Assembly: GCA_902797065.1 (NCBI GenBank)
Contig: CADBRK010000051.1
Coordinates: 1-11,035, forward strand
DNA from: an uncultured Ruminococcus sp.
GTDB taxonomy: Bacteria; Bacillota; Clostridia; Oscillospirales; Acutalibacteraceae
Direction of reading: 5' to 3'
Length of the DNA: 11,035 nt
Positions 1 through 5,859 of the stretch are shown in pieces (positions within the stretch are counted from its first letter, which is position 1; each line of letters starts with the position of its first letter). The notes under the pieces are model-generated. The model was not told the DNA's origin and ran no database searches. It was given only the letters and a program-made list of their open reading frames with translations. The position numbers and the translations under genes are program-made.

Positions 1-1
1 C

Positions 2-400
2 GACGGCGATTTTGCGAATAAAGTCATGCACCCCGCAAAGCACGTCTACAAGGTGTACAGAGTAACTGTCAGACCTTCCATAAACGAGGAGCAGGTCACA
101 CAGATGTGTGTGGGAATGATGATAGACGGCAAGAAAACGCAGCCCTGCGAGGTTCATGTCGTGAGCCGTCAGGATGGCAGAGTAGTTCTCGAGATCGTTC
201 TGCGTGAGGGCAGGAACCGCCAGATAAGGAAGATGTGCGAACAGCTGGGGCTTGAAGTCGCACGTCTGAAGCGCACAGCCGTTGGTCAGGTAAAGCTCGG
301 CATGCTGCCGCAGGGCAAGTGGAGAGAGCTTTCGCCCGATGAGGTGAAGCGGCTCACCGCTCAGCCCAATACGACGGTACAGACGCTTAACTATAAATAA
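2..400 (+). CDS. Pseudouridine synthase RluB/RsuA family, C-terminal part (5' end outside window)
   Basis: This is the C-terminal 132 residues of a pseudouridine synthase that isomerises a uridine in ribosomal RNA, most likely in 23S rRNA (RluB type). The reading frame is open from base 2, so the gene starts outside the window. Visible family signatures are DGDFANKVMHP followed by YKVYRV, then LREGRNRQIRKMCEQLG and the closing region LKRTAVGQVKLGMLPQGKWR. In the family, the catalytic aspartate sits in a GRLDxxTxGL motif roughly 15 residues before DGDFAN. It is therefore just outside the window, and the S4 RNA-binding domain lies further upstream. The protein ends in a short polar tail after the conserved WREL. 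The next gene starts 29 bases downstream. RluB, RluE/F and RsuA cannot be separated securely from this part; RluB is the commonest assignment in Firmicutes. The family call is secure. Confidence 0.93.
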   Translation, partial: DGDFANKVMHPAKHVYKVYRVTVRPSINEEQVTQMCVGMMIDGKKTQPCEVHVVSRQDGRVVLEIVLREGRNRQIRKMCEQLGLEVARLKRTAVGQVKLGMLPQGKWRELSPDEVKRLTAQPNTTVQTLNYK

Positions 401-429
401 TCCTCGTTTTGTGTACGGAGCAGATATAT

Positions 430-1473
430 ATGGGATTCTCTTTTTCAAATATACATATTAAGAAAAGCGACTCTCTTTCACGGGAGAAGATCTCGGATAT
501 TTTCAGAGAATTTCTGAAAGAGAAAGGGTACACCGAAACAAATGATAAAAACGACTCCGAATGTACACTTGTGATCGCCGATCCGCAAGGCGCATATTTT
601 TCCGTATCGTGCGAGGCGATTGAGTTCGGGGGTGCAGAGGATATGAAAAGCACTGCGCTGTTATTCTCCGAAAAAACAGGTTCGGACGTTATCGCAGCCT
701 GCTGTGAGGACAGTGATTATCTTATGCTGTGTTACGAGAATTTATCAACGGACGCAGACGGCTGGATAAACATAGGCAGACCGTACGGAACAAAGCTGCC
801 CCGAAGGACGAGTCTGTCCGCATGGAAAGCTTTGACCGATAATAACGCAAAACTCAAAGAGATCGTCAAAGCAGAGTATGTTTTTGCCGAAGAGGCGTTC
901 CGTGAGATCGCTGCGCTTATCGGCATGGACAGCGGCGCATGCTGCATTGACAGTGATTACGAAAGCGGCGAAAAGCTTTATTTCAAGCTTCCCGACAATG
1001 TTGAAAGAGAACTGCCCAAATTTAAAATTTGGCTTTTCGGCGGTGACCCGTGCAGAATGGATGAGCCAAACTGCGTACATGCTGTTAATATCGGCGGACG
1101 GGGCAAGGGTGCTGCGGTTATCGTTACGGGCGATTTTATAGAGAACGACGAGCTTGTGCTTGAAAATGTTCTTTTTGAAAGCGATCTGCTCAGCACGAAA
1201 TACAAGGCTGTACCGATCACATTTGAGAAGAGAAGAACGTCCTCGGGCGATATGATGCTTTACTGGGAGGATAAGACTTTCAATATACCTCAAAGAGTCA
1301 ACCCCGGATTATCCGATATAAAGCAGCTTGACCTTGAGGGGAAAAGATCGTTCGGGATAAGGTTCGGGCTTAAAGGCGATCCTCGGAAACGATTCGGGAT
1401 AAAGGTGTTTATCGTGCCGCTCGATAACTATCAGAACGGCGGTGACTGCTGGTTTTACGACAGGTACTGTTAG
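430..1473 (+). CDS. Hypothetical protein, 347 aa, unrecognised family
   Basis: The function is not recognised. The ATG at 430 is chosen because GGAG at 417-420 sits 9 bases upstream; an in-frame TTG at 409 has no binding site and lies against the previous stop codon. The product begins MGFSFSNIHIKKSDSL and looks soluble, with no signal peptide or membrane segment. It is rich in acidic residues and cysteines (for example AACCEDSDYLMLCYE near residues 89-103 and SGACCIDSDY near 170-180). The C-terminus is rich in glycine and aromatic residues (FGIRFGLKGDP, NGGDCWFYDRYC) and looks like beta-strand structure. A short inverted repeat (TAGAAT/ATTCTA) overlaps the stop codon but lacks a T-run. The gene lies 29 bases after the pseudouridine synthase on the same strand, so it may share its transcript. 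Start, length and RBS make a real gene very likely. Confidence 0.85.
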   Translation: MGFSFSNIHIKKSDSLSREKISDIFREFLKEKGYTETNDKNDSECTLVIADPQGAYFSVSCEAIEFGGAEDMKSTALLFSEKTGSDVIAACCEDSDYLMLCYENLSTDADGWINIGRPYGTKLPRRTSLSAWKALTDNNAKLKEIVKAEYVFAEEAFREIAALIGMDSGACCIDSDYESGEKLYFKLPDNVERELPKFKIWLFGGDPCRMDEPNCVHAVNIGGRGKGAAVIVTGDFIENDELVLENVLFESDLLSTKYKAVPITFEKRRTSSGDMMLYWEDKTFNIPQRVNPGLSDIKQLDLEGKRSFGIRFGLKGDPRKRFGIKVFIVPLDNYQNGGDCWFYDRYC

Positions 1474-1498
1474 AATATCAAAACATTCTATTACGGTA

Positions 1499-1527
1499 TT
1501 GACAAAACCATAAAAATGCTATATAAT
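1499..1527 (+). promoter_or_regulatory. Sigma-A promoter of tRNA-Pro
   Basis: A full-consensus -35 box TTGACA at 1499-1504 is followed by a 17-base spacer and a full-consensus -10 box TATAAT at 1522-1527. Transcription would start near 1534, about 16 bases before the mature tRNA 5' end. This is as strong a housekeeping promoter as can be written and fits a stable RNA gene. Confidence 0.9.
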
Positions 1528-1549
1528 GAGTAAGCTGTCAAAAGCTTTA

Positions 1550-1623
1550 CGAGGTGTAACTCAGTTTGGTAGAGTGCTTGGTTTGGGACCAAGATGCCGC
1601 AGGTTCAAGTCCTGTCACCTCGA
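1550..1623 (+). tRNA. tRNA-Pro(TGG)
   Basis: A complete 74-base cloverleaf is visible. The acceptor stem CGAGGTG (1550-1556) pairs with CACCTCG (1616-1622), with discriminator A1623. The D arm has ACTC/GAGT pairing. The anticodon stem CTTGG/CCAAG (1577-1581/1589-1593) carries the loop TTTGGGA, giving anticodon TGG at 1584-1586, which reads proline CCN codons. The T arm contains TTCAAGT. CCA is not encoded and must be added after transcription. The gene is a single-gene unit with its own promoter and terminator. It stands at the edge of the accessory region; tRNA 3' ends are common integration sites, but no second copy of its 3' end was seen in the window. Confidence 0.97.
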
Positions 1624-1630
1624 CTGTGAC

Positions 1631-1677
1631 AAAAACCCGCATAAATGCTAAATTATTAGTATTTATGCGGGTTTTTT
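1631..1677 (+). terminator. Rho-independent terminator of tRNA-Pro
   Basis: CCCGCATAAAT at 1636-1646 pairs perfectly with ATTTATGCGGG at 1661-1671. The stem is extended by GCTAA/TTAGT (one G-T pair) around an ATTA loop, giving about 16 base pairs. An A-tract lies before it and TTTTTT follows at 1672-1677. It closes the tRNA transcription unit and, because of the A-tract, could also work weakly in the other direction. Confidence 0.93.
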
Positions 1678-1826
1678 GCATTTTCTAATGTTCGGAAAAA
1701 CGAATAAAACGTTAAAAAAACAAGCTTTTTTTCACATTTTTGAGTAGAAATATCACACGACATTTTAAATGTTTAATAGATTTTTGTTCATAGATATTAT
1801 GGGTATTCACTCAAAAAAAGAATAAT

Positions 1827-1877
1827 AAAAAAACGCCGGAACCCGTATGTTTATCGAGGTCCCGCGTCTTTTTTTTT
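1827..1877. terminator. Probable bidirectional terminator, serves the minus-strand Lon-like gene
   Basis: An imperfect hairpin is formed by ACGCCGGAACC (1833-1843) and GGTCCCGCGT (1858-1867), with about nine paired bases, one bulged C and one mismatch. Seven A's precede it (1827-1833) and nine T's follow (1869-1877). Read on the minus strand it is a GC-rich hairpin followed by a T-run about 100 bases past the stop codon of the Lon-like gene. Read on the plus strand it backs up the tRNA terminator. The remaining stretch 1678-1966 is AT-rich and shows no convincing gene. Confidence 0.75.
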
Positions 1878-1966
1878 GCGTCGGAATGTCCGGGATGGGA
1901 TTGTACCGCACTTTACGGATCGGATGGCGCTTCCTTATTGGATTTGCCGTCGGCAAAGGGAAAAAA

Positions 1967-4897
1967 CTATGCATACTTTTTTCTGTTCTTCGAAAGAACT
2001 TCCGGTAGAACGCGCATGATGACTTCGCTGATATGGCTGACAGGAACAATTTCTATTCCAAATGATTGCATGTCTGTTTTTCTTTCGATCATGCGGGTGT
2101 AGTTATCGGCGGGAATAAACACTGTTTTACAGCCCAGTCTTGCTGCCGCTTCGAGTTTTTCGGTCTCACCGCCGATAGCAAAGATATAACCTTTGAGGTC
2201 GATCTCGCCTGTGTAAGCATATCGGTGAGAAACAGGAATATCAAAAGCTGCCGAGAGCAGTGAAATAAAGGTTGTAACACCTGCGGACGGACCGCTTTTC
2301 TTTACTGCGCCCTCGCTGTAGTGAATGTGAATACCGTCGTCAAGCAGGCGCTGAAAATGTTTGCGGATATATGTCAGGCAAAGCTCGGCGCTTTCTCTCA
2401 CATCAGCCTCGGGCAGACCTGTGATTTTCAGGTAATTTGCTTTCGGAATCACTTCGGTTTCCACTGCGAATGTGGTGCCGCCGCGAGATGACACTGCCAG
2501 CCCCAGTGCTACGCCGCTGTCGCTTTCCGAGTTCGGGACGTTTCCGTGCGGTAAAGGCTTGTCAAAATAATCTGCAAGATCATCTGCAGTGACATGAATG
2601 TTCTTGTTTGTACTCTGAGCACAGAGATGACGAATGATTTCGTAGATCTTGCTCTTGATGTCTCGTACGCCGCCGGTGAAGCTGTACTCATGTACCAACG
2701 TTTCGATCGCATCGTTATCGATGGTTACGTTGAGGCGGTAGTCGCGGTTGATCTCGGGTATTATATACTCACGAACGATCTGCGAACGCTGTGAACTGCT
2801 GTAGCCATCCAGATATATGATTGTGTCAAATCGGTCATATAAATACGGCGAAATGCGCGAAGCATCGTTAGCCGTAAAGATGAAGAGTACCTGGGACAGG
2901 TCTATCGGAACACCTATGAAGTCGTCGGTGAAACGGTACTCGTCAATCAGATCCAGAATGGTGTTGGACAGAGACGAATCCATCTTTTCAACTTCATCCA
3001 TCAGAATTACCACGTTAGAGGAAGCTTCGCAAACCGCCTTGATAATTTCACCTGCGTCCGGGTTCTTGTGTGATTTTGTTGTGCCGCGAAGAGTCGACGA
3101 AAAGCTGAGGCCGTTCAGTGATATTTTTTTAAAGCCCTTGCCTGACGCATCGGCGATTGTACGGGAAACGGTAGTCTTTCCGGTGCCTGCGGGTCCTACA
3201 AGAAGCATGGAACGCAGTGTCCCGAATGTTTCCTGCGAAGCAAAGGCGTCAATGATTTTCTCCTTGACATTTTCCATACCGAAGTGACTTTGGTTTATCT
3301 TGCTTTTAAACGTCTCTATATCGACTTTTTTGCATTTGGTTTTTGTCGATTTCAGCAGATAATCGAGGCGTCTGTTCTCAAGACCTTTTTCTTTGTCGTC
3401 AAAAAGGCTGCTCTGAGTTTTTTGAATTGTCCTGCGAATCTCTTTTATCATTTCCGGAGTAAATTCGTCATAGCTGCGGTTAAAGCGCAGTCCCGGATTG
3501 TCTTTATCTACCATAGGTGAAAGCAGTTTGTCAATGGATCTCTTCGTGATCTTACCCATACCCGGGGTCTGTTCGAGTATGGTGTTCAGATGACGAGACA
3601 AATCCTTCAGACCGTCATCACAACAGTAATTCCTTGCGATGTACATTAACATCTTGTCGGAGATGATCGGGCAATCGAATTCATACTCGCCTTCGCGGTA
3701 TAATGTGGGCAGCAGCATCTCACGGGCGATCTTCACGCGTTCTTCGAAAGAGTATTCGGGCAAGCGGATAACCGTACAGTTATCAAGGATGCTATGGGGA
3801 ATGTTTTCGGTAGAGCATGTCGTGATAATAAAATCGGTGTTGCTGATGTCGATGGGCAGTTCCAGATATGCGTCTGTAAAAGTGTCGGGATTTGCGGTGA
3901 TCGCATCAATAACATCAATAGGTTTTCCGTCTTTATTGCCGTCACCGATAGGAAGCTTGTCGAGGTTTTCAAGGATAAAAACCATTTCGGAAGTATTGTA
4001 AATTTTAAAGGCTTTCAAAAACAAACTGACGTCCGCTCCGTCATATGTTGACAGGCAGCCCTTCAGGTCCAGCGCCGTGCTGACAGCCGAAAGTTCAATA
4101 GTTGCGCAAGGCAGAGCGGAAGCTTGTGCATAAGCTTTGGCAAGTGCGGTCTTGCCGCTGCCGGAAGGACCGACGATAAGAATACGATTGCCGCGTGTGC
4201 CTTTTGTTCTGACTTTCTTCGCAAGCTTGTGAATCATGATCTGTTTGGCGTTATCAATGCCGTAGATGCTTTGATCAAATGCATTCTTAAGCTGTTCTTC
4301 GGAAACTCTCGACGGGCGATAAATATAGTTTGGGGCAATGTTCAGAAAATGCTCCAGCTTCATATCGTCCTTTGTTTTGTTCATCGGATGATGCAGCCAT
4401 TTATTGATGACGGCATTTTCGTGCTGTGAAAGCAAGCTTTTTATCAATTCGTATTTTTTCGTCAGATCCGTTCTGCCTGATACACCGGGATTGCTTTTCA
4501 TCTCAGTGGATCTATTTCTTGATGATGAGAATAGCTCCATCTGATCGACGATCGGCTTCTGGTAGGCTATGACCGTGTCCATCTTAGCAAACGCCAGTAT
4601 AGTTACTTTTTCGGTTTTCTTGTACTCCTGGAATAATGTATTCGAACAAATATGCGTTAAATAATAGACGTTTTCTTTCTTTTCGATCAACATGTGCATC
4701 AGTGTAAAAGATGAAAAGCTATCCGTATCGGTTGTAATAATGGCGGATAATTTGAGCACCACGGGTTCGCCGTCAATCTTGACTTTTATTTCTGTATCAG
4801 CATCTATATTGACCGCTTCTCTGCAGTAGAATGAGATATAATAGTAATTTTGCCCAATCTTTTCTGTATGTACATCATCAAAAGAATATTGCTTCAT
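1967..4897 (-). CDS. Tandem-AAA+ Lon-like (S16) serine protease, 976 aa
   Basis: A predicted cytosolic ATP-dependent protease with an unusual layout. Residues 1-200 form an N-terminal region unlike the Lon substrate-binding (LAN) domain. AAA1 (about 205-445) has Walker A GPSGSGKT at 243-250 (K249). Its Walker B position reads VFILENLDK (306-314), so the usual Asp-Glu is E310-N311. Its arginine-finger position (LDR in Lon) is LDN with N373, and sensor 2 is K431. AAA2 (about 530-770) is canonical: GPAGTGKT 568-575, MDE with D634/E635, sensor 1 N677, arginine finger R689, sensor 2 R745. The C-terminal Lon protease domain (about 790-965) has GPSAG with S871 and GGETEK with K914. These are 43 residues apart, exactly as in E. 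coli Lon (S679/K722), so the dyad looks intact. Ordinary LonA is about 800 residues with one AAA+ module. The start ATG has AAGGAG 9 bases upstream. The domain calls are secure; the biological role is unknown, with defence or proteostasis inferred. Confidence 0.93.
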   Translation of the reverse strand: MKQYSFDDVHTEKIGQNYYYISFYCREAVNIDADTEIKVKIDGEPVVLKLSAIITTDTDSFSSFTLMHMLIEKKENVYYLTHICSNTLFQEYKKTEKVTILAFAKMDTVIAYQKPIVDQMELFSSSRNRSTEMKSNPGVSGRTDLTKKYELIKSLLSQHENAVINKWLHHPMNKTKDDMKLEHFLNIAPNYIYRPSRVSEEQLKNAFDQSIYGIDNAKQIMIHKLAKKVRTKGTRGNRILIVGPSGSGKTALAKAYAQASALPCATIELSAVSTALDLKGCLSTYDGADVSLFLKAFKIYNTSEMVFILENLDKLPIGDGNKDGKPIDVIDAITANPDTFTDAYLELPIDISNTDFIITTCSTENIPHSILDNCTVIRLPEYSFEERVKIAREMLLPTLYREGEYEFDCPIISDKMLMYIARNYCCDDGLKDLSRHLNTILEQTPGMGKITKRSIDKLLSPMVDKDNPGLRFNRSYDEFTPEMIKEIRRTIQKTQSSLFDDKEKGLENRRLDYLLKSTKTKCKKVDIETFKSKINQSHFGMENVKEKIIDAFASQETFGTLRSMLLVGPAGTGKTTVSRTIADASGKGFKKISLNGLSFSSTLRGTTKSHKNPDAGEIIKAVCEASSNVVILMDEVEKMDSSLSNTILDLIDEYRFTDDFIGVPIDLSQVLFIFTANDASRISPYLYDRFDTIIYLDGYSSSQRSQIVREYIIPEINRDYRLNVTIDNDAIETLVHEYSFTGGVRDIKSKIYEIIRHLCAQSTNKNIHVTADDLADYFDKPLPHGNVPNSESDSGVALGLAVSSRGGTTFAVETEVIPKANYLKITGLPEADVRESAELCLTYIRKHFQRLLDDGIHIHYSEGAVKKSGPSAGVTTFISLLSAAFDIPVSHRYAYTGEIDLKGYIFAIGGETEKLEAAARLGCKTVFIPADNYTRMIERKTDMQSFGIEIVPVSHISEVIMRVLPEVLSKNRKKYA

Positions 4898-5109
4898 TAT
4901 TCATTTCTCCTTCCAGAACTTTTTAATGTTATTGACTGCTTGACATAAACAAGCGAGTCGGATGCAGTTTGTTGTTTTGTAATTATCACCGCCGTTCTTG
5001 TAAGTTTGATTATGTAATGCCGGGGATACTTCTTCTCTGCTAAAAAACAGATCGCATTGATCTTGTGATATTATTACACCATAAAGATACAAGATTTTAA
5101 AGACTACAA
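4898..5109. other. Leader region upstream of the Lon-like gene; possible remnant reading frame
   Basis: There is no confident gene here. On the minus strand one frame stays open from about 5180 down to a TGA at 4901-4903, encoding a C-terminus NNIKKFWKEK. Its last codons AAG GAG AAA form the ribosome binding site of the Lon-like gene. The only usable start (TTG at 5090-5092) has no binding site. The stop-SD-ATG arrangement is what translationally coupled operon genes look like, so this may be the 3' remnant of a lost upstream gene, or chance. A weak inverted repeat AGATC/GATCT lies near 5050-5064. No convincing minus-strand promoter was found. Confidence 0.3.
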
Positions 5110-5120
5110 AAAGTACACAT
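5110..5120 (+). repeat. AAAGTACACAT motif, copy 1 (isolated)
   Basis: This is the first of three exact AAAGTACACAT copies in the Lon/NACHT gap; the others are at 5210-5220 (exactly 100 bases later) and 5373-5383. Read on the minus strand it gives ATGTGTACTTTTTG, very close to the ATGTAGACTTTTTG motifs at 5263 and 5426, so the two motif types are inverted relatives. It may be a transposase or regulator binding site. Confidence 0.6.
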
Positions 5121-5209
5121 TTGTTGTATTCATCTTTTGTTTCCCGAGCCTTTAATGTGTTGTCCGCATTGTCATTAAATCACAGGCGGAAGATTCCTGC
5201 CAGCCACCG

Positions 5210-5325
5210 AAAGTACACATTTTTTTGATCGCGGTTATCCGGCAGCGTTATAGAAGAGCAAAATGTAGACTTTTTGCGGAGTTGTATTGTTTGAGGAAAA
5301 TGTTAGAATAATAATTGAAAGGTGT
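5210..5325 (+). repeat. Imperfect tandem repeat unit, copy A
   Basis: This unit starts with AAAGTACACAT (5210-5220), contains GATC and CGGCAGC, then ATGTAGACTTTTTG (5263-5276), and ends in promoter-like sequence and GAAAGGTG. Copy B lies 163 bases downstream. The last 60 bases (5261-5320 against 5424-5483) match at 56 of 60 positions, while the first half is more divergent with one-base indels. Weak similarity also extends to the left (5165-5209 against 5329-5372), suggesting a full tandem unit of about 163 bp. Copy A leads into no open gene, unlike copy B. Confidence 0.85.
5282..5309 (+). promoter_or_regulatory. Promoter-like sequence in repeat copy A
   Basis: TTGTAT (5282-5287), a 16-base spacer and TAGAAT (5304-5309) resemble a sigma-A promoter. 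The binding site that follows is degraded to GAAAGGTG and no gene starts behind it. It is probably a leftover of the duplication, though it may add transcription toward the 100-residue gene. Confidence 0.4.
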
Positions 5326-5372
5326 TTACGCTATTCTTATTAAACAGCAAATAGAAGATATGCCGTTAAGCA

Positions 5373-5490
5373 AAAGTACACATGCTTTGATCGGGAATAT
5401 TCGGCAGCACTAAAAAAGAGTAAAAATGTAGACTTTTTGTGGAGTTGTATTGTTGGAGGAAAGTGTTAGAATAATAATCGAAAGGAGGTG
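5373..5490 (+). repeat. Imperfect tandem repeat unit, copy B
   Basis: This is the second copy of the roughly 163-bp unit, with AAAGTACACAT at 5373-5383 and ATGTAGACTTTTTG at 5426-5439. It ends in GAAAGGAGGTG, which supplies the ribosome binding site of the downstream 100-residue gene. Its divergence from copy A is concentrated in the 43-base segment between the two motifs. The motif spacing and promoter half are conserved, which hints that these parts mattered. Confidence 0.85.
5445..5472 (+). promoter_or_regulatory. Putative promoter of the 100-residue gene (repeat copy B)
   Basis: TTGTAT at 5445-5450, a 16-base spacer and TAGAAT at 5467-5472 form a reasonable sigma-A promoter. GGAGG follows at 5484-5488 and a GTG start at 5497. 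The leader would be only about 20 bases. The AAATGTAGACTTTTTG motif lies directly upstream and would be well placed for an operator. Confidence 0.5.
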
Positions 5491-5496
5491 TGTAAG

Positions 5497-5799
5497 GTGA
5501 TTAACATTTGCAGCAAGCCCGATAATATGTCATTTTTCTTTACGCCTTTTGGAGGAGTAAAGCCGGTTGAGATGAAAGTTACGCACATTCTCAGCGATGC
5601 TTCAAGCGGCAGGCAGTATTTTGTGTTTACTCACAAGAACGGTTCCGGCAGGTATTTTGCACGAGAGTATCTGGGAGACATAAAAGAAAAGCGTTTCTTT
5701 ACGATCAAAGATAAAGAAACACTCATAAAAATAATGCAAAGCTTACGCTTTGACGGGCTGAGTATTGAAGGTTTGGACCTTTATGTCGCTTATGATTAA
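5497..5799 (+). CDS. Small hypothetical protein, 100 aa
   Basis: The family is not recognised. The GTG start at 5497 is chosen because GGAGG at 5484-5488 lies 8 bases upstream. The earlier in-frame GTG at 5488 overlaps that binding site and cannot use it. The product (MINICSKPDNMSFFFTPFGG...) is probably a small soluble alpha/beta protein. Likely beta-strands lie around residues 25-57 (MKVTHIL, RQYFVFTHK, GRYFAREYL), followed by a helix KETLIKIMQSLRF and a C-terminal strand LDLYVAYD. It has no membrane segment or signal peptide. It lies directly downstream of the tandem repeat and 60 bases upstream of the NACHT gene on the same strand. Candidate roles are a regulator, antitoxin-like partner or accessory factor of the NACHT protein, on position only. 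A real gene is likely because of the strong binding site and promoter. Confidence 0.7.
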   Translation: MINICSKPDNMSFFFTPFGGVKPVEMKVTHILSDASSGRQYFVFTHKNGSGRYFAREYLGDIKEKRFFTIKDKETLIKIMQSLRFDGLSIEGLDLYVAYD

Positions 5800-5804
5800 A
5801 GTAC

Positions 5805-5833
5805 TTGAAAATAACAGTAAAATATGATATTAT
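5805..5833 (+). promoter_or_regulatory. Putative promoter of the NACHT gene
   Basis: TTGAAA (5805-5810), a 17-base spacer and TATTAT (5828-5833) give one mismatch in each hexamer. They lie between the stop codon of the 100-residue gene and the AAGGAG (5844-5849) of the NACHT gene. The STAND gene could thus be expressed alone as well as by read-through from upstream. Confidence 0.55.
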
Positions 5834-5859
5834 TATCCAAAAAAAGGAGATGATTAAAT

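Noticed and set aside
409..429. TTG start at 409 for the 347-residue gene
   Set aside because: It has no ribosome binding site, whereas the ATG at 430 has GGAG at the right distance.
745..1293. 182-codon minus-strand frame inside the hypothetical gene
   Set aside because: It is antisense to a gene with a good start, shows no family motif and has no binding site.
1943..1957. TTTGCCG/CGGCAAA inverted repeat just past the Lon-like stop codon
   Set aside because: On the minus strand the T-run precedes the hairpin instead of following it, and on the plus strand it is followed by A's, so it is not a terminator.
1807..2049. 80-codon minus-strand frame over the terminator and the 3' end of the Lon-like gene
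   Set aside because: It overlaps the Lon coding sequence in another frame and encodes a low-complexity product from terminator T-runs.
2817..3287. 156-codon plus-strand frame opposite the AAA2 region
   Set aside because: It is antisense to a strongly conserved ATPase module, so it is a shadow frame.
5110..5490. CRISPR array
   Set aside because: The repeats are only two or three, unevenly spaced (100 and 163 bases), and their intervening sequences are themselves similar.
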